Part shown: one piece after another, positions 24,635 through 33,040 of the stretch
Layout of the letters: every line of letters begins with the position of its first letter
How positions within the stretch are numbered: the stretch's first letter is position 1
NCBI RefSeq assembly: GCF_900635955.1
Contig: NZ_LR134201.1
Span: 620,001 to 684,000, forward strand
Length of the DNA stretch: 64,000 bases
Direction of reading: 5' to 3'
Source: Cedecea lapagei
Lineage (GTDB): Bacteria > Pseudomonadota > Gammaproteobacteria > Enterobacterales > Enterobacteriaceae
The notes under the pieces: model-generated
The model's database searches: none
What the model saw: the letters and a program-made list of their open reading frames with translations, nothing else
Told to the model about the DNA's origin: nothing
Made by a program: the position numbers and the translations under genes

Positions 24635-25798
24635 ATGCTTAAGAATGCAAGCGTTCGCAGCGTTATTGCTCTTTTTCTGGCCATGTCATTTTTAATTGTT
24701 GATATTTTGGCCTTTGTTTTATCTGCAAATATTATCCTTTTAGCCATGCTTAATATTGCATGGGTGCTGATACTCTCAACCCTCTGGACGTATATGACGA
24801 TATATCTTGTACGGCCAATCAATAATGTTAAGCGGAGCATCGATGAAATTAACTCGGGTAATCTGTCGATAAATATTCCTGAGTTTGGAAATAATTGTGC
24901 CGGACGATTAATCCCCGGTATAAATACGCTTTCGGCCGAAATTACTACGCTGGTCATGGATATCCGCAAATCCTCCCTGTCGGCGAAATCACTGTCAGAA
25001 AGTCTGGCGCATCAAAGCGCAACGCTTTCGGTTAAAACCGAGCAGCAGTCTGCGATGCTTATTCAGACGGCGTCCAGCATGGAGCAGATCTCCGCCGGGA
25101 CAAAAAATAACGCCGACAGCACTCGCGAGCTAAGCGATATTACCGGCGGCGCCCACCGCTCGGCTAACCACGGCAGCGACCTGATGCAGAAGCTCACCAG
25201 CAACATGACGTCGATCACCGACTGCGCAAACAAGATGACGGAAATTATCACCATCATCGACAGCATTGCCTTCCAGACCAATATTCTGGCGCTGAATGCC
25301 GCGGTAGAAGCCGCGCGGGCCGGGGAGCACGGTAAAGGGTTTGCGGTAGTGGCCGGCGAAGTCAGAAATCTGGCGCATAAAAGCTCAGAGTCTGCCAGGA
25401 GCATTAAGTCACTGATTGATATCACCAATCAAAATGTTTTGCAGGGGGCGAGCCTGGTCTGCGAAGCGGAAAAAAACATGAAGGATATTGTTTCCGGTTC
25501 AGAAAATATCGATGCGCTGATGGGCCATATTTTTATCTCCACCAGCGAGCAGGAGAAAGGCATCCAGCAAATTACTACGGCACTCTCCGAGCTGGAAAAG
25601 GTGACCCAGGGCAACGTTGCGGTCGTTGAGGAGCTGGCCGGATCTTCCGAAGTGCTGAATAAACAGGTCTTCGAACTGGAAAAAAGAACCAGCGGACTGC
25701 AGCTTGGCGAAAGTGATGAAGCCAGGAGGATATTACCGTCGCCGGCTGCAGCAAAGAGATTGCTAAAAAGGGAAGCGGAACACTGGCAGACATTTTAA
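24635..25798 (+). CDS. Methyl-accepting chemotaxis protein without periplasmic sensor
   Basis: A 387-residue chemoreceptor. Two hydrophobic helices (about 8-30 and 33-58) are almost contiguous, so there is no periplasmic ligand domain. A HAMP-like segment (about 59-110) is followed by the methylation and signalling helices. The conserved hairpin tip (residues 207-245, IAFQTNILALNAAVEAARAG) binds CheA and CheW. The protein ends exactly in HWQTF (383-387), a variant of the NWETF pentapeptide that docks CheR and CheB on Tar and Tsr; Trp and Phe, the key residues, are kept. It might sense membrane state or a cytoplasmic cue, or assist neighbouring receptors. A terminator follows. Confidence 0.88.
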   Translation: MLKNASVRSVIALFLAMSFLIVDILAFVLSANIILLAMLNIAWVLILSTLWTYMTIYLVRPINNVKRSIDEINSGNLSINIPEFGNNCAGRLIPGINTLSAEITTLVMDIRKSSLSAKSLSESLAHQSATLSVKTEQQSAMLIQTASSMEQISAGTKNNADSTRELSDITGGAHRSANHGSDLMQKLTSNMTSITDCANKMTEIITIIDSIAFQTNILALNAAVEAARAGEHGKGFAVVAGEVRNLAHKSSESARSIKSLIDITNQNVLQGASLVCEAEKNMKDIVSGSENIDALMGHIFISTSEQEKGIQQITTALSELEKVTQGNVAVVEELAGSSEVLNKQVFELEKRTSGLQLGESDEARRILPSPAAAKRLLKREAEHWQTF

Positions 25799-25823
25799 TC
25801 GTTTAGAGTGACCGAACGATAAA

Positions 25824-25859
25824 AGCCCTGAGCAGGAGTGTTCAGGGCTCTATTATTTT
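25824..25859 (+). terminator. Terminator after the first chemoreceptor
   Basis: AGCCCTGA and TCAGGGCT form an 8-bp perfect stem with a 10-base loop, followed by CTATTATTTT, 25 bp past the stop codon. Confidence 0.8.
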
Positions 25860-25870
25860 GAGTGACTGGC

Positions 25871-25886
25871 TGTGATCAATATCACA
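25871..25886. promoter_or_regulatory. Consensus CRP-binding site
   Basis: TGTGATCAATATCACA matches TGTGA-N6-TCACA exactly. It lies 182 bp upstream of the second chemoreceptor start and just past the terminator of the first, so cAMP-CRP control of the downstream receptor is likely. The promoter itself is not evident. Confidence 0.7.
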
Positions 25887-26067
25887 TCCGAAAATGCTTT
25901 TATCCTGATATGCCGATTTATCGACCACACCCCCCTGGTTTTTGCCTGCAGAAATAAAAATTATCTCCGATATCTGTTTTCAGCGTGGCGGCAAACAACG
26001 CTATTCGTTAACACCTGCATCAACCGTTGGGCGTTAACTCCAGGACAGGTATTTCTAAGGAGCGAGA

Positions 26068-27618
26068 GTGAAAATAAGCAATATGCGGGTAGGCGTAAGG
26101 CTGAGCGGCGGTTTTTTCCTGGTGCTGTTTCTGATGATTCTGATGGGCGTGGGTGCCAGTTTATTTAGCCGGGCTAACGTGCATGCCGTTGATGAAATGA
26201 TCGATCAGCATCTGCAGAAAGAGCGGCTGGTTGAGGAGTGGCTGGCCCAGGTCGACAAGAGCAGCGGTAACGCGATAGCCGCAATGGGAACGGAAAACAC
26301 GGCTCTGCGCCAAAAACTGCTGGCCAGCATCGCACAAAACTCAGCGGTAACGACCCGAGTGCAGTCGCAGCTGAGCTCGTTGATCGTGCTTGATACAGGT
26401 AAGCATCTTTTGGCGAATCTTCTCCCGGTGAGAGAGAAATATCTGCAGGTACGCACTGAGGGATTAGCAAGAGCTGAGCGCGGTGAACATCAGGAGATGG
26501 ATACCTACATATCGGAACGGTTTATCCCGATAAGTGAAGAGTATCGGCAGGCTTTACAGGCGTTACTGGATTTCCAGAAGCAGCTTATCGATGACACTCA
26601 CGCCCGTATTCAGAAAACCTCACGTAACAATCAACTGCTGGTGCTGCTGTTGGTTTCATTGGGCCTGGTTCTGGGGGCGACGACGGCCTGGTACATAACC
26701 GCCAGCATTACTCGTCCGCTAAAAGAGGCGGTGAGCGTTGCGGGCAGGGTGGCGGAAGGCGATCTGACAGCGGATGTTCACGTTCATTCGCGGGATGAAC
26801 TGGGCCAGCTCATGCAGTCGCTCAAAGAGATGATTGCCTCTTTGGGGGTTACCGTCCGCAACGTCAGCGCTGGAGCGGAAAGCATAGCGATGGCGGCGGA
26901 TGAGATCGATGCCGGCAATCAGGATCTCGCCTCGCGCACCGAAGAGCAGGCCGCCAGCGTTGAGCAGACCGCAGCGACGCTGGAGCAGTTAACCTCGACC
27001 ATCAAAAGTACCGCCAGCAATGCCCACCGGGTCAATGCGCTATTTAACGAGTCGGGAGAAATGGTCAAGGCAAACAGCGAGCGTATGCACGTTGTTGCCG
27101 ATGCAATGGGCGATATCCACGAGGCTGCCACAAAGATGACCGACATTATCTCGGCCATTGAAGGCATCGCATTCCAGACCAATATTCTGGCGCTGAACGC
27201 CGCCGTAGAGGCCGCGCGAGCGGGGGAACAGGGCCGTGGTTTTGCGGTAGTTGCAGGAGAAGTACGCACGCTGGCGCAAAGAAGCTCGGCATCGGCAAAG
27301 GAAATCCGCGAAATAATCAGCGCCTCGGTGAGCAAAATCACCGATGGCCGCAAGTTAGTTACCCAGGCCGATGCGGGTATGCAGGAAATCGTCGAAAACG
27401 TTGTTCGCGTTCAGCAGCTGGTAGATGAGATCGCCCGGGCGAGTAACGAGCAAAGCGACGGCATTGCTCAAATCAACGCCGCGATGGGGCAAATTGACAC
27501 GACGACCCAGCAGAACGCCTCTTTGGTGGAAGAGTCTTCCGCAGCCAGCGGTTCTCTGAAAGAGCAATCCGGTATGCTGATTAACGGGATTCGAGCTTTT
27601 ACGCTGCATAGCGCCTAG
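26068..27618 (+). CDS. Methyl-accepting chemotaxis protein with four-helix-bundle sensor
   Basis: A 516-residue transmembrane chemoreceptor of Tsr/Tar layout. TM1 is about residues 12-34, a periplasmic four-helix-bundle domain runs to about 186, TM2 is about 187-210, HAMP about 210-263 (ITRPLKEAVSVAGRVAEGD), then the methylation helices and the hairpin tip (IAFQTNILALNAAVEAARAG, about 371-390). It starts with GTG, supported by AAGGAG five to six bases ahead. The C-terminus (FTLHSA) has no NWETF-type pentapeptide, so its methylation may depend on receptors that have one. The ligand is unknown. No cheA, cheW or flagellar genes are nearby, so it feeds the chromosomal chemotaxis system from elsewhere. 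Confidence 0.92.
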   Translation: MKISNMRVGVRLSGGFFLVLFLMILMGVGASLFSRANVHAVDEMIDQHLQKERLVEEWLAQVDKSSGNAIAAMGTENTALRQKLLASIAQNSAVTTRVQSQLSSLIVLDTGKHLLANLLPVREKYLQVRTEGLARAERGEHQEMDTYISERFIPISEEYRQALQALLDFQKQLIDDTHARIQKTSRNNQLLVLLLVSLGLVLGATTAWYITASITRPLKEAVSVAGRVAEGDLTADVHVHSRDELGQLMQSLKEMIASLGVTVRNVSAGAESIAMAADEIDAGNQDLASRTEEQAASVEQTAATLEQLTSTIKSTASNAHRVNALFNESGEMVKANSERMHVVADAMGDIHEAATKMTDIISAIEGIAFQTNILALNAAVEAARAGEQGRGFAVVAGEVRTLAQRSSASAKEIREIISASVSKITDGRKLVTQADAGMQEIVENVVRVQQLVDEIARASNEQSDGIAQINAAMGQIDTTTQQNASLVEESSAASGSLKEQSGMLINGIRAFTLHSA

Positions 27619-27740
27619 TCTTTTCCGACAGGGGCAGGAGAACGCCCCTTTTAAGAATTAAAAAATCATTTATTTGTTTGATAACCCTGATTTTTCTTCT
27701 CATCTCCGGTTAATCCTTAGATAAATTTTATCTCTGCGTA

Positions 27741-27786
27741 TTGCAAATTAAATCGCCAGCTCTATAATTGAGTGAGTGGTCAGTCA
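27741..27786 (+). promoter_or_regulatory. SDR promoter with overlapping TetR-type operator
   Basis: TTGCAA (27741-27746) and a perfect TATAAT (27763-27768) are 16 bp apart. Directly downstream, at the expected transcription start, lies TGAGTGAGTGGTCAGTCA (27769-27786), with symmetry TGAnTGA-N4-TCAnTCA. An operator there would block RNA polymerase, fitting repression by the TetR protein encoded one gene downstream. Confidence 0.72.
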
Positions 27787-27862
27787 TTTAATGGTTCACC
27801 ATGACAAACACTTTCAATAACCGCCAGGCCATGCGCCGAGCTTATCAACCAAGGATACAAAG

Positions 27863-28714
27863 ATGACGTCTAAAACTGAAAAGTGGTTTATTACCGGAGC
27901 ATCCGGTGGCCTGGGCCTGGCGCTGACACGTCGTGTGCTGGAGGCTGGCAATACCGTTGTGGCCGCGGTGCGTAACCCTGCCGCTTTGGCCGAGCTGCAG
28001 CAACAGTTTGCCGCGCAGCTTATCATCGAAAAACTGGATGTCACCGACTATGCCAGCCTGCCTGCTATCGCTAAAAAACACGCCGATAGCGATGTCATCG
28101 TTAACAATGCCGGCGGGGCGATAATCGGTGCGATGGAAGAGTTCACCGAAGAGGAAATTGAGCACCAGTTTGCCCTGAACCTGCTCTCTCCTGTTCATAT
28201 TACCCGTGCATTCCTGCCAGCGTTACGCGCTAAAAAACAAGGACGGCTGATCTATATCACCAGCATGGGCGGCCGCGTCGCCTTCCCGGGTGGGGCGTTC
28301 TATCATGCGGCGAAATATGGCCTTGAAGGGTTCGCTGAAAGCACGGCGCAGGAAGTGGCGGAGTTCAATATCAAGGTGCAAATCATCGAGCCCGGCTCCA
28401 TTAAAACGAACTTCCAGGCGAACGTGCGCTGGACTGAAGAATCCGAAGCCTACAAAAACGGTACCGTTGGCCAGCTGCGTCGCTGGATTGCCGAACACGG
28501 CGAAGAGAGTAACGCAGGCGACCCGCAAAAAATGGCTGATGCCATCTATACCCTGAGCCAGCAGGCAGAGCCGCCGCTGAGAACCGTGCTGGGTGCGGAT
28601 GCTTTCCAGATCCTTAAAGGCAGCTACGAGAAGAGCCTGCAGTCTCTGAAAGAGCAGAAAGCGGTCTCCGTCTCCGTGGTCATCGAAGGCAAAACCGGGT
28701 TTATTCCCGAGTAA
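27863..28714 (+). CDS. SDR-family NAD(P)-dependent oxidoreductase
   Basis: A 283-residue classical short-chain dehydrogenase. The cofactor-binding TGASGGLG is near the N-terminus, NNAG is in the middle and the catalytic pair Tyr-x3-Lys appears as YHAAKYG with the preceding Ser in ITSMGG. AAGGA lies 8 bases before the ATG. Sequence length and the C-terminal extension resemble the YwqN/KR-like SDRs often paired with TetR regulators. It follows the promoter-operator at 27741 and precedes tetR by 103 bp. The substrate is probably a carbonyl compound; the reaction is not identifiable. Confidence 0.85.
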   Translation: MTSKTEKWFITGASGGLGLALTRRVLEAGNTVVAAVRNPAALAELQQQFAAQLIIEKLDVTDYASLPAIAKKHADSDVIVNNAGGAIIGAMEEFTEEEIEHQFALNLLSPVHITRAFLPALRAKKQGRLIYITSMGGRVAFPGGAFYHAAKYGLEGFAESTAQEVAEFNIKVQIIEPGSIKTNFQANVRWTEESEAYKNGTVGQLRRWIAEHGEESNAGDPQKMADAIYTLSQQAEPPLRTVLGADAFQILKGSYEKSLQSLKEQKAVSVSVVIEGKTGFIPE

Positions 28715-28817
28715 TATTTTTGCTCCCGCCGTTTGTCTTAGCGGGAGCAAAGCCAAAAATCCATTGGCTAAATCAATTACACTATGCGGAGATTTTATTA
28801 ACCCCGGAGACGCTGGA

Positions 28818-29387
28818 ATGGCAAGACCCCTAAGCCCGCAAAAACAGGCGGCACTTCTGAATGCCGCGGTGGCGATTATTGCGGAGAGCGGTTTGTCGGC
28901 TACAACGGCCAGCATTGCTAAACGCGCTGAAGTGGCGGTAGGCACGTTGTTTACCTACTTCGCCACCAAAGAGCAGCTGCTGAACGAAGTCTATTTAATG
29001 CTGAAGCAGGATATGTCTGACCTGCTGGTGAACGGCTATCCGAGAGACGCCGATTTTCGCACGCAGATTATGCACATCTGGCGAGGCTACACGGAATGGT
29101 CGCTGAAAAATCCGGATGGAAAGCAGGTGCTCAGGCTGCTGACGGTGTCGGATCTGCTTACGCCTGAAACGCTTGCCAGGACGCCAGAGGCGCTGAATCA
29201 GGCGGATAAAATGTTTGATGAGGCCATAAAGCAGTCGCTCTTTGCCACCGATTGCAAATCGTTTATCTATGCCATTATTCAAAATATTTCTGACGCCACC
29301 AGCGAGCAAATTATCAGAAACCCGGCAGACAAAGAAAAATTGCTGCAGCTTGGTTTTACTATGATGTGGCGCGCTATTACGGTCTAA
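28818..29387 (+). CDS. TetR-family transcriptional regulator
   Basis: A 189-residue repressor. The N-terminal HTH is SATTASIAKRAEVAVGTLFTYFATKEQLLNEVY, the usual TetR pattern (shown in part). The rest is the helical ligand-binding domain. The ATG at 28818 with GGAG about nine bases ahead is preferred to the in-frame start at 28764. It sits between two SDR genes on the same strand and probably represses the cluster by binding the dyad at 27769-27786. The inducer could be the aldehyde or quinone substrate of the SDR enzymes. Confidence 0.87.
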   Translation: MARPLSPQKQAALLNAAVAIIAESGLSATTASIAKRAEVAVGTLFTYFATKEQLLNEVYLMLKQDMSDLLVNGYPRDADFRTQIMHIWRGYTEWSLKNPDGKQVLRLLTVSDLLTPETLARTPEALNQADKMFDEAIKQSLFATDCKSFIYAIIQNISDATSEQIIRNPADKEKLLQLGFTMMWRAITV

Positions 29388-29488
29388 ACGTTAATAGTTC
29401 ACCCCCCTGAATATAGCTAAAAGAGTCGGCGGTTTATTTACTGCCAGCTCTTTACTACGCCTTTTTATAAATTTTAGAGTAATTAAAT

Positions 29489-30409
29489 ATGAAGATTAAA
29501 ACACAGTTTAATTTTAATAGTACGGCAAATGAAGTTATCAAAGGTCAGGATCTTAGCGGTAAGCGTGCCGTGGTGACCGGCGCGGCATCAGGCATCGGCC
29601 TGGAAACGGCAAGAGCGCTGGCTAGCGCAGGCGCTGAGGTTACGCTGGCGGTCAGGAATATTGAGGCCGGTAAGCAGGCCGCTGAAGATATTATTCACAG
29701 CACCGGGAATAATAATGTCCATGTTGCCTATTTGGACCTCACTAACAGAGATTCCATTGCCGACTTTATTTCTTCATGGTCCGGTGTTTTGCATATTCTA
29801 ATTAATAATGCGGGCGTAATGGCGATGCCGGAAACCCGAACCCCGGAAGGCTGGGAAGCGCAGTTTGCTACCAACTATCTTGGCCATTTTGCGTTAACCA
29901 GGGGGCTGCATGGGGCGCTTAAAAAAGCTGGAGGCGCAAGGGTGGTTGTCGTGAGCTCCAGCGGCCATCACTTTAGCCCGGTAGTGTTCGACGATATTCA
30001 CTACCATATTCGTCCTTACGATCCATGGACGGCGTACGGGCAGTCGAAATCGGCAATGGTGCTGTTCGCCGTGGAGGCTTCTCGTCGCTGGAAGGAGGAT
30101 GGCATTTTCGTTAACGCGGTCATGCCCGGTGCGATTAAATCCAATCTGCAGCGGCACTCCGGCGAGCTGCCGGTGCCGGAGCACTTGTGGAAAAGCGCCC
30201 AGCAGGGAGCCGCCACGTCAATTGTGGTCGCAACGCTGCCTGAGCTCGAGGGCGTTGGCGGTCGCTATTTCGCCGACTGTAACGAGGCTGAGCTGATTAC
30301 CCATACCAGCGGAGACCGCATGACCGAGTTTTCAGTGGTTGCTGGTTGGGCGCTGGATCAAGCCAACGCCTCACGGCTATGGGATCTGACAGAAGATCTA
30401 CTAAATTGA
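29489..30409 (+). CDS. SDR-family oxidoreductase (retinol-dehydrogenase-like)
   Basis: A 306-residue short-chain dehydrogenase. TGAASGIGLETARAL binds the nucleotide, NNAGVM is the structural motif, and the active site is SSSGHHF (Ser) followed by YGQSKSA (Tyr-x3-Lys). The body resembles the RDH/WW-domain oxidoreductase-like bacterial SDRs that act on aldehydes or ketones. It lies 101 bp after tetR; its first bases are AT-rich and may hold a separate promoter. The next NAD(P)-binding protein begins 57 bp downstream. Confidence 0.85.
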   Translation: MKIKTQFNFNSTANEVIKGQDLSGKRAVVTGAASGIGLETARALASAGAEVTLAVRNIEAGKQAAEDIIHSTGNNNVHVAYLDLTNRDSIADFISSWSGVLHILINNAGVMAMPETRTPEGWEAQFATNYLGHFALTRGLHGALKKAGGARVVVVSSSGHHFSPVVFDDIHYHIRPYDPWTAYGQSKSAMVLFAVEASRRWKEDGIFVNAVMPGAIKSNLQRHSGELPVPEHLWKSAQQGAATSIVVATLPELEGVGGRYFADCNEAELITHTSGDRMTEFSVVAGWALDQANASRLWDLTEDLLN

Positions 30410-30466
30410 TAGCAGACAGGCCGCCAGACAGGTGGCCTGCAACCAAAACTTCGGCAAGAGATGCGC

Positions 30467-31144
30467 ATGAAAATTGTGATTGTAGGTTCCGGCGGCATGG
30501 TCGGACAGGGCGTACTGCTGGCAAGCCTTGCGGCAAAAGACGTGAGCGACATTATTCTGCTCGTCAGAAAGCAGCCTGAAGGTGAGCACGACCCGCGTAT
30601 TCGTTACGTGGTGAACGGTGACCTGCTGGATTTTGACGCAGCGGACCCGGTGTTCGACGATGTTGATGCGTGCTTCTTCTGCGCCGGCATGAGTTCATCC
30701 GGCGTCAGTGAGGCAGTCTATCGACGCGTAACTTACGACATGACGCTACGGGTTGCGGAGCAGCTTAAAGCCCGCAGTCCGCAGATGAAGTTTGTTTATG
30801 TCTCCGGCGCTGGCGCAGACAGCAGCGGAAAGAGTTCGCAGATGTGGGCTCGGGTACGTGGCGAAGTGGAAAACAAATTGCTGACGCTGTTTCCCGGCCG
30901 CGCTGCTATTTTCCGGCCGGCGTTTATTTTGCCCACGCCAGAAGTGCAGTCCCGAACCCCGGCTTATCGCCTTTTATATACCGTTGTTGCCCCGGTCATG
31001 CGTCTTATCAGTGCCACAACCGGAAAGCGATTTTTATCTATCATCGACATTGGCAATGCGATGCTGAACATCACGCGTTTCGGCGTGGAAAAAACAGTTA
31101 TGACCAAGCCGGATATTGTCGCCTGCGCAGATCGTCACCGCTGA
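30467..31144 (+). CDS. NAD(P)-binding protein, NmrA/atypical SDR type
   Basis: A 225-residue Rossmann-fold protein with the motif VGSGGMVGQGVLLASL at the start, resembling oxidoreductase HTATIP2-like proteins. The FVYVSGAGAD segment matches the region holding the active-site Ser, but the Tyr-x3-Lys pair is not clear. The ATG at 30467 gives MKIVIVGSGG and is preferred to the ATG at 30461. It ends the cluster and is followed by a strong hairpin. The role could be a redox sensor or a weak reductase; no substrate is suggested by the sequence. Confidence 0.75.
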   Translation: MKIVIVGSGGMVGQGVLLASLAAKDVSDIILLVRKQPEGEHDPRIRYVVNGDLLDFDAADPVFDDVDACFFCAGMSSSGVSEAVYRRVTYDMTLRVAEQLKARSPQMKFVYVSGAGADSSGKSSQMWARVRGEVENKLLTLFPGRAAIFRPAFILPTPEVQSRTPAYRLLYTVVAPVMRLISATTGKRFLSIIDIGNAMLNITRFGVEKTVMTKPDIVACADRHR

Positions 31145-31180
31145 GCCTGGCAACGAAGACGATTAACCGGCGTTAAGTAT

Positions 31181-31204
31181 GCCCGGCGTTTGCCGGGCAT
31201 TTTG
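31181..31204 (+). terminator. Terminator of the SDR cluster
   Basis: GCCCGGC-GTTT-GCCGGGC, a perfect 7-bp stem with a tetraloop, followed by ATTTTG, 37 bp after the last stop codon. Confidence 0.8.
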
Positions 31205-31241
31205 CCGTCAGCGTACAGGATGCAGCCTGGACGTTTTCCAT

Positions 31242-31459
31242 CTACAACAGTCCGCCCAGGTTCACGTACTTGGTTTCCAGATACTCTTCCAGCCCGCAGT
31301 CGGAGCCTTCGCGACCGAGGCCGGACTCCTTCACGCCGCCGAAAGCCCGGGCCAGATCGCGAGTGTAGGGATAGTCAGCAAGGCCAAAATGCGTGCCGTT
31401 GGCGCGTTCGATAGCCTCCAGTTCATCGCTAAAGCGGAAACAGGCCGCCAGCGGCCCAC
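31242..31459 (-). pseudogene. Aldehyde dehydrogenase remnant (GabD-like C-terminus)
   Basis: On the minus strand, GPLAACFRFSDELEAIERAN runs into THFGLADYPYTRDLARAF and directly into GGVKESGLGREGSDCGLEEY, ending YVNLGGLL-stop. These are three conserved blocks of the succinate-semialdehyde dehydrogenase family C-terminus. Between LARAF and GGVKESG about 25-30 residues that normally carry the GINTG-type region are missing, and everything upstream, including the catalytic Cys, is gone. So the locus is a doubly deleted relic. It adjoins the SDR cluster, suggesting that an aldehyde dehydrogenase once completed this pathway. Confidence 0.85.
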
Positions 31460-31539
31460 AACGGCTACTGGCTTGAGATCCCCCAGGGTAAGCGGGAGCT
31501 CCCGCCGCTTTTCCTCTCTAAAGCTCTTCATCCGCTAAG

Positions 31540-31825
31540 GCGTTGAGAACAAAATCTTGTTGTACGCCAGTGCGACAGTCAGGAAAAGTGAGTTTGATCT
31601 CATTTTTATTTCTGAAAAAAAAACAAACCTCAATATTGGGTGGTTGTTTTTAAGATTATTCTTGGGAATAATGAGAGGAAGTTTTTCTTCCTGAAACCAT
31701 GCTCGTCCGATGAATGTATGGTGTTAAATATCAGTAGTTATTTTGTTGTTATTTAGCTCTGTGTTCAATCCATTTGTTCCCTGTCGGTATTATTTTGCCT
31801 GGCATCTATTTATGAGTTGGTTAAC
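31540..31825. other. AT-rich region upstream of fepE
   Basis: No gene is seen. Two inverted repeats occur: ATTATTC-TTGG-GAATAAT (31655-31672) and AGGAAG-TTTTT-CTTCCT (31676-31692). They may be protein-binding sites or mRNA leader hairpins of fepE, whose start is 134 bp further on. No JUMPstart sequence is seen. Confidence 0.45.
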
Positions 31826-32947
31826 ATGTCCGCAATCGAATTAAAAAATGCCCCGCTGGAAGAGGTCCGTGCTTTTCCTGTGGTGAATGGATCGAATCAG
31901 GAAATTGATTTGATTAATCTGTTGGGCACGCTTTACACGGCCAAGAAAACGATCATTTCTCTCACGGCGGCAGCCGCTTTTGCTGGACTGATGGTGAGCT
32001 TCCTGCTGCCTCAAAAATGGTCAAGCCGGGCCGTCGTGACGCCACCTGAAGCCTCGCAGCTCATTGAGCTTCGCCGCGCGATGGTTGAACTGACGGTGCT
32101 GGATGTGGCAAACAACGTCGACGCCGAGCACGTCTATCAAAACTTCCTTAAAGACTTTGATTCGCAGGCGCTGCGCGAAGAATATCTGGCAAATTCTGAG
32201 TATGTCAAAAAGCTGGCTAATGCCGCCGACGCCGGTGATAACAGCAAATTGCATCGCGCGATTCAGGAAACGTCAGCAAAATTTAAGGCGGTAAATAATG
32301 CCGATCCTAAACTGACGGACGCCACACCCTATACTTCGTGGTCTCTAAGCTTTACGGGACCTAATCCGGAAGAGAGTCAAGAGGTGCTCAGCGGCTATAT
32401 CCGCTTTGTCGCCCAGCGGGTTAATCAGGATGTTGTTCAGAACTTACGCTACGCCCTTGAATTAAAAAGCGCGGTAGAGAAAGATAAGCTTCAGCTGGAT
32501 AAGATAAATCTCGAGAATCAGCATAAAGTGAATATCCAGCGGCTGGGTTACTCGCTGGAAGTGGCCAACGCGGCGGGAATTAAAAAGCCGGTATACAGCA
32601 ATGGCCAGGCGGTTAAAGACGATCCTGACTACTCGGTTGCGCTGGGTGCTGACGGGCTCGCTGAAAAGCTGAAGATTGAATCTTCCCTTAAAGACGTTGC
32701 GGAATTAAACGCCAGCGTTCAAAACCGTGAGTACTATTTAACTAAGCTGTCGGAGGTTAAGGTTAACGACGTTGACTTCCAGCCGTTCCGCTATCAGATG
32801 AACCCTTCCCTGCCGATGAAAAAAGAGGGGCCGGGAAAATCCATCGTTGTGGTATTGGCCGCGTTGATTGGCCTGATTGCTGCCAGCGGCTTCGTGCTGC
32901 TTCGTAATGCCGTTTCCGGCAGGAAGAAAACGCTAGAAATAATTTAA
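31826..32947 (+). CDS. fepE: Wzz-family LPS O-antigen chain-length regulator FepE
   Basis: An inner-membrane polysaccharide co-polymerase of 373 residues that sets very long O-antigen chain length. TM1 is at about residues 32-54 and TM2 near 345-365, with a large periplasmic coiled domain between. The segment NAAGIKKPVYSNGQAVKDDP and the proline-rich NPSLPMKKEGPGKS before TM2 match FepE closely. The ATG at 31826 is used; a TTG at 31817 is in frame but less likely. In E. coli fepE lies in the enterobactin cluster, whereas here it stands alone beside ygeA. A terminator follows at 32968. Confidence 0.9.
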   Translation: MSAIELKNAPLEEVRAFPVVNGSNQEIDLINLLGTLYTAKKTIISLTAAAAFAGLMVSFLLPQKWSSRAVVTPPEASQLIELRRAMVELTVLDVANNVDAEHVYQNFLKDFDSQALREEYLANSEYVKKLANAADAGDNSKLHRAIQETSAKFKAVNNADPKLTDATPYTSWSLSFTGPNPEESQEVLSGYIRFVAQRVNQDVVQNLRYALELKSAVEKDKLQLDKINLENQHKVNIQRLGYSLEVANAAGIKKPVYSNGQAVKDDPDYSVALGADGLAEKLKIESSLKDVAELNASVQNREYYLTKLSEVKVNDVDFQPFRYQMNPSLPMKKEGPGKSIVVVLAALIGLIAASGFVLLRNAVSGRKKTLEII

Positions 32948-32967
32948 ACCTGATTCTTTGCCTGCTT

Positions 32968-32993
32968 AAGCCTCCCCTGTGGAGGCTTTTTTA
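32968..32993 (+). terminator. Terminator after fepE
   Basis: AAGCCTCC-CCTGT-GGAGGCTT followed by TTTTATT, 20 bp past the stop codon; a textbook rho-independent terminator. Confidence 0.9.
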
Positions 32994-33040
32994 TTGCCGA
33001 AATACGGGTTATAACCGGGGAAACGACAGAGAGGTGAGCG

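Noticed and set aside
31179..31538. Plus-strand frame over the dehydrogenase relic
   Set aside because: The minus strand shows conserved dehydrogenase blocks, so this frame is their antisense.
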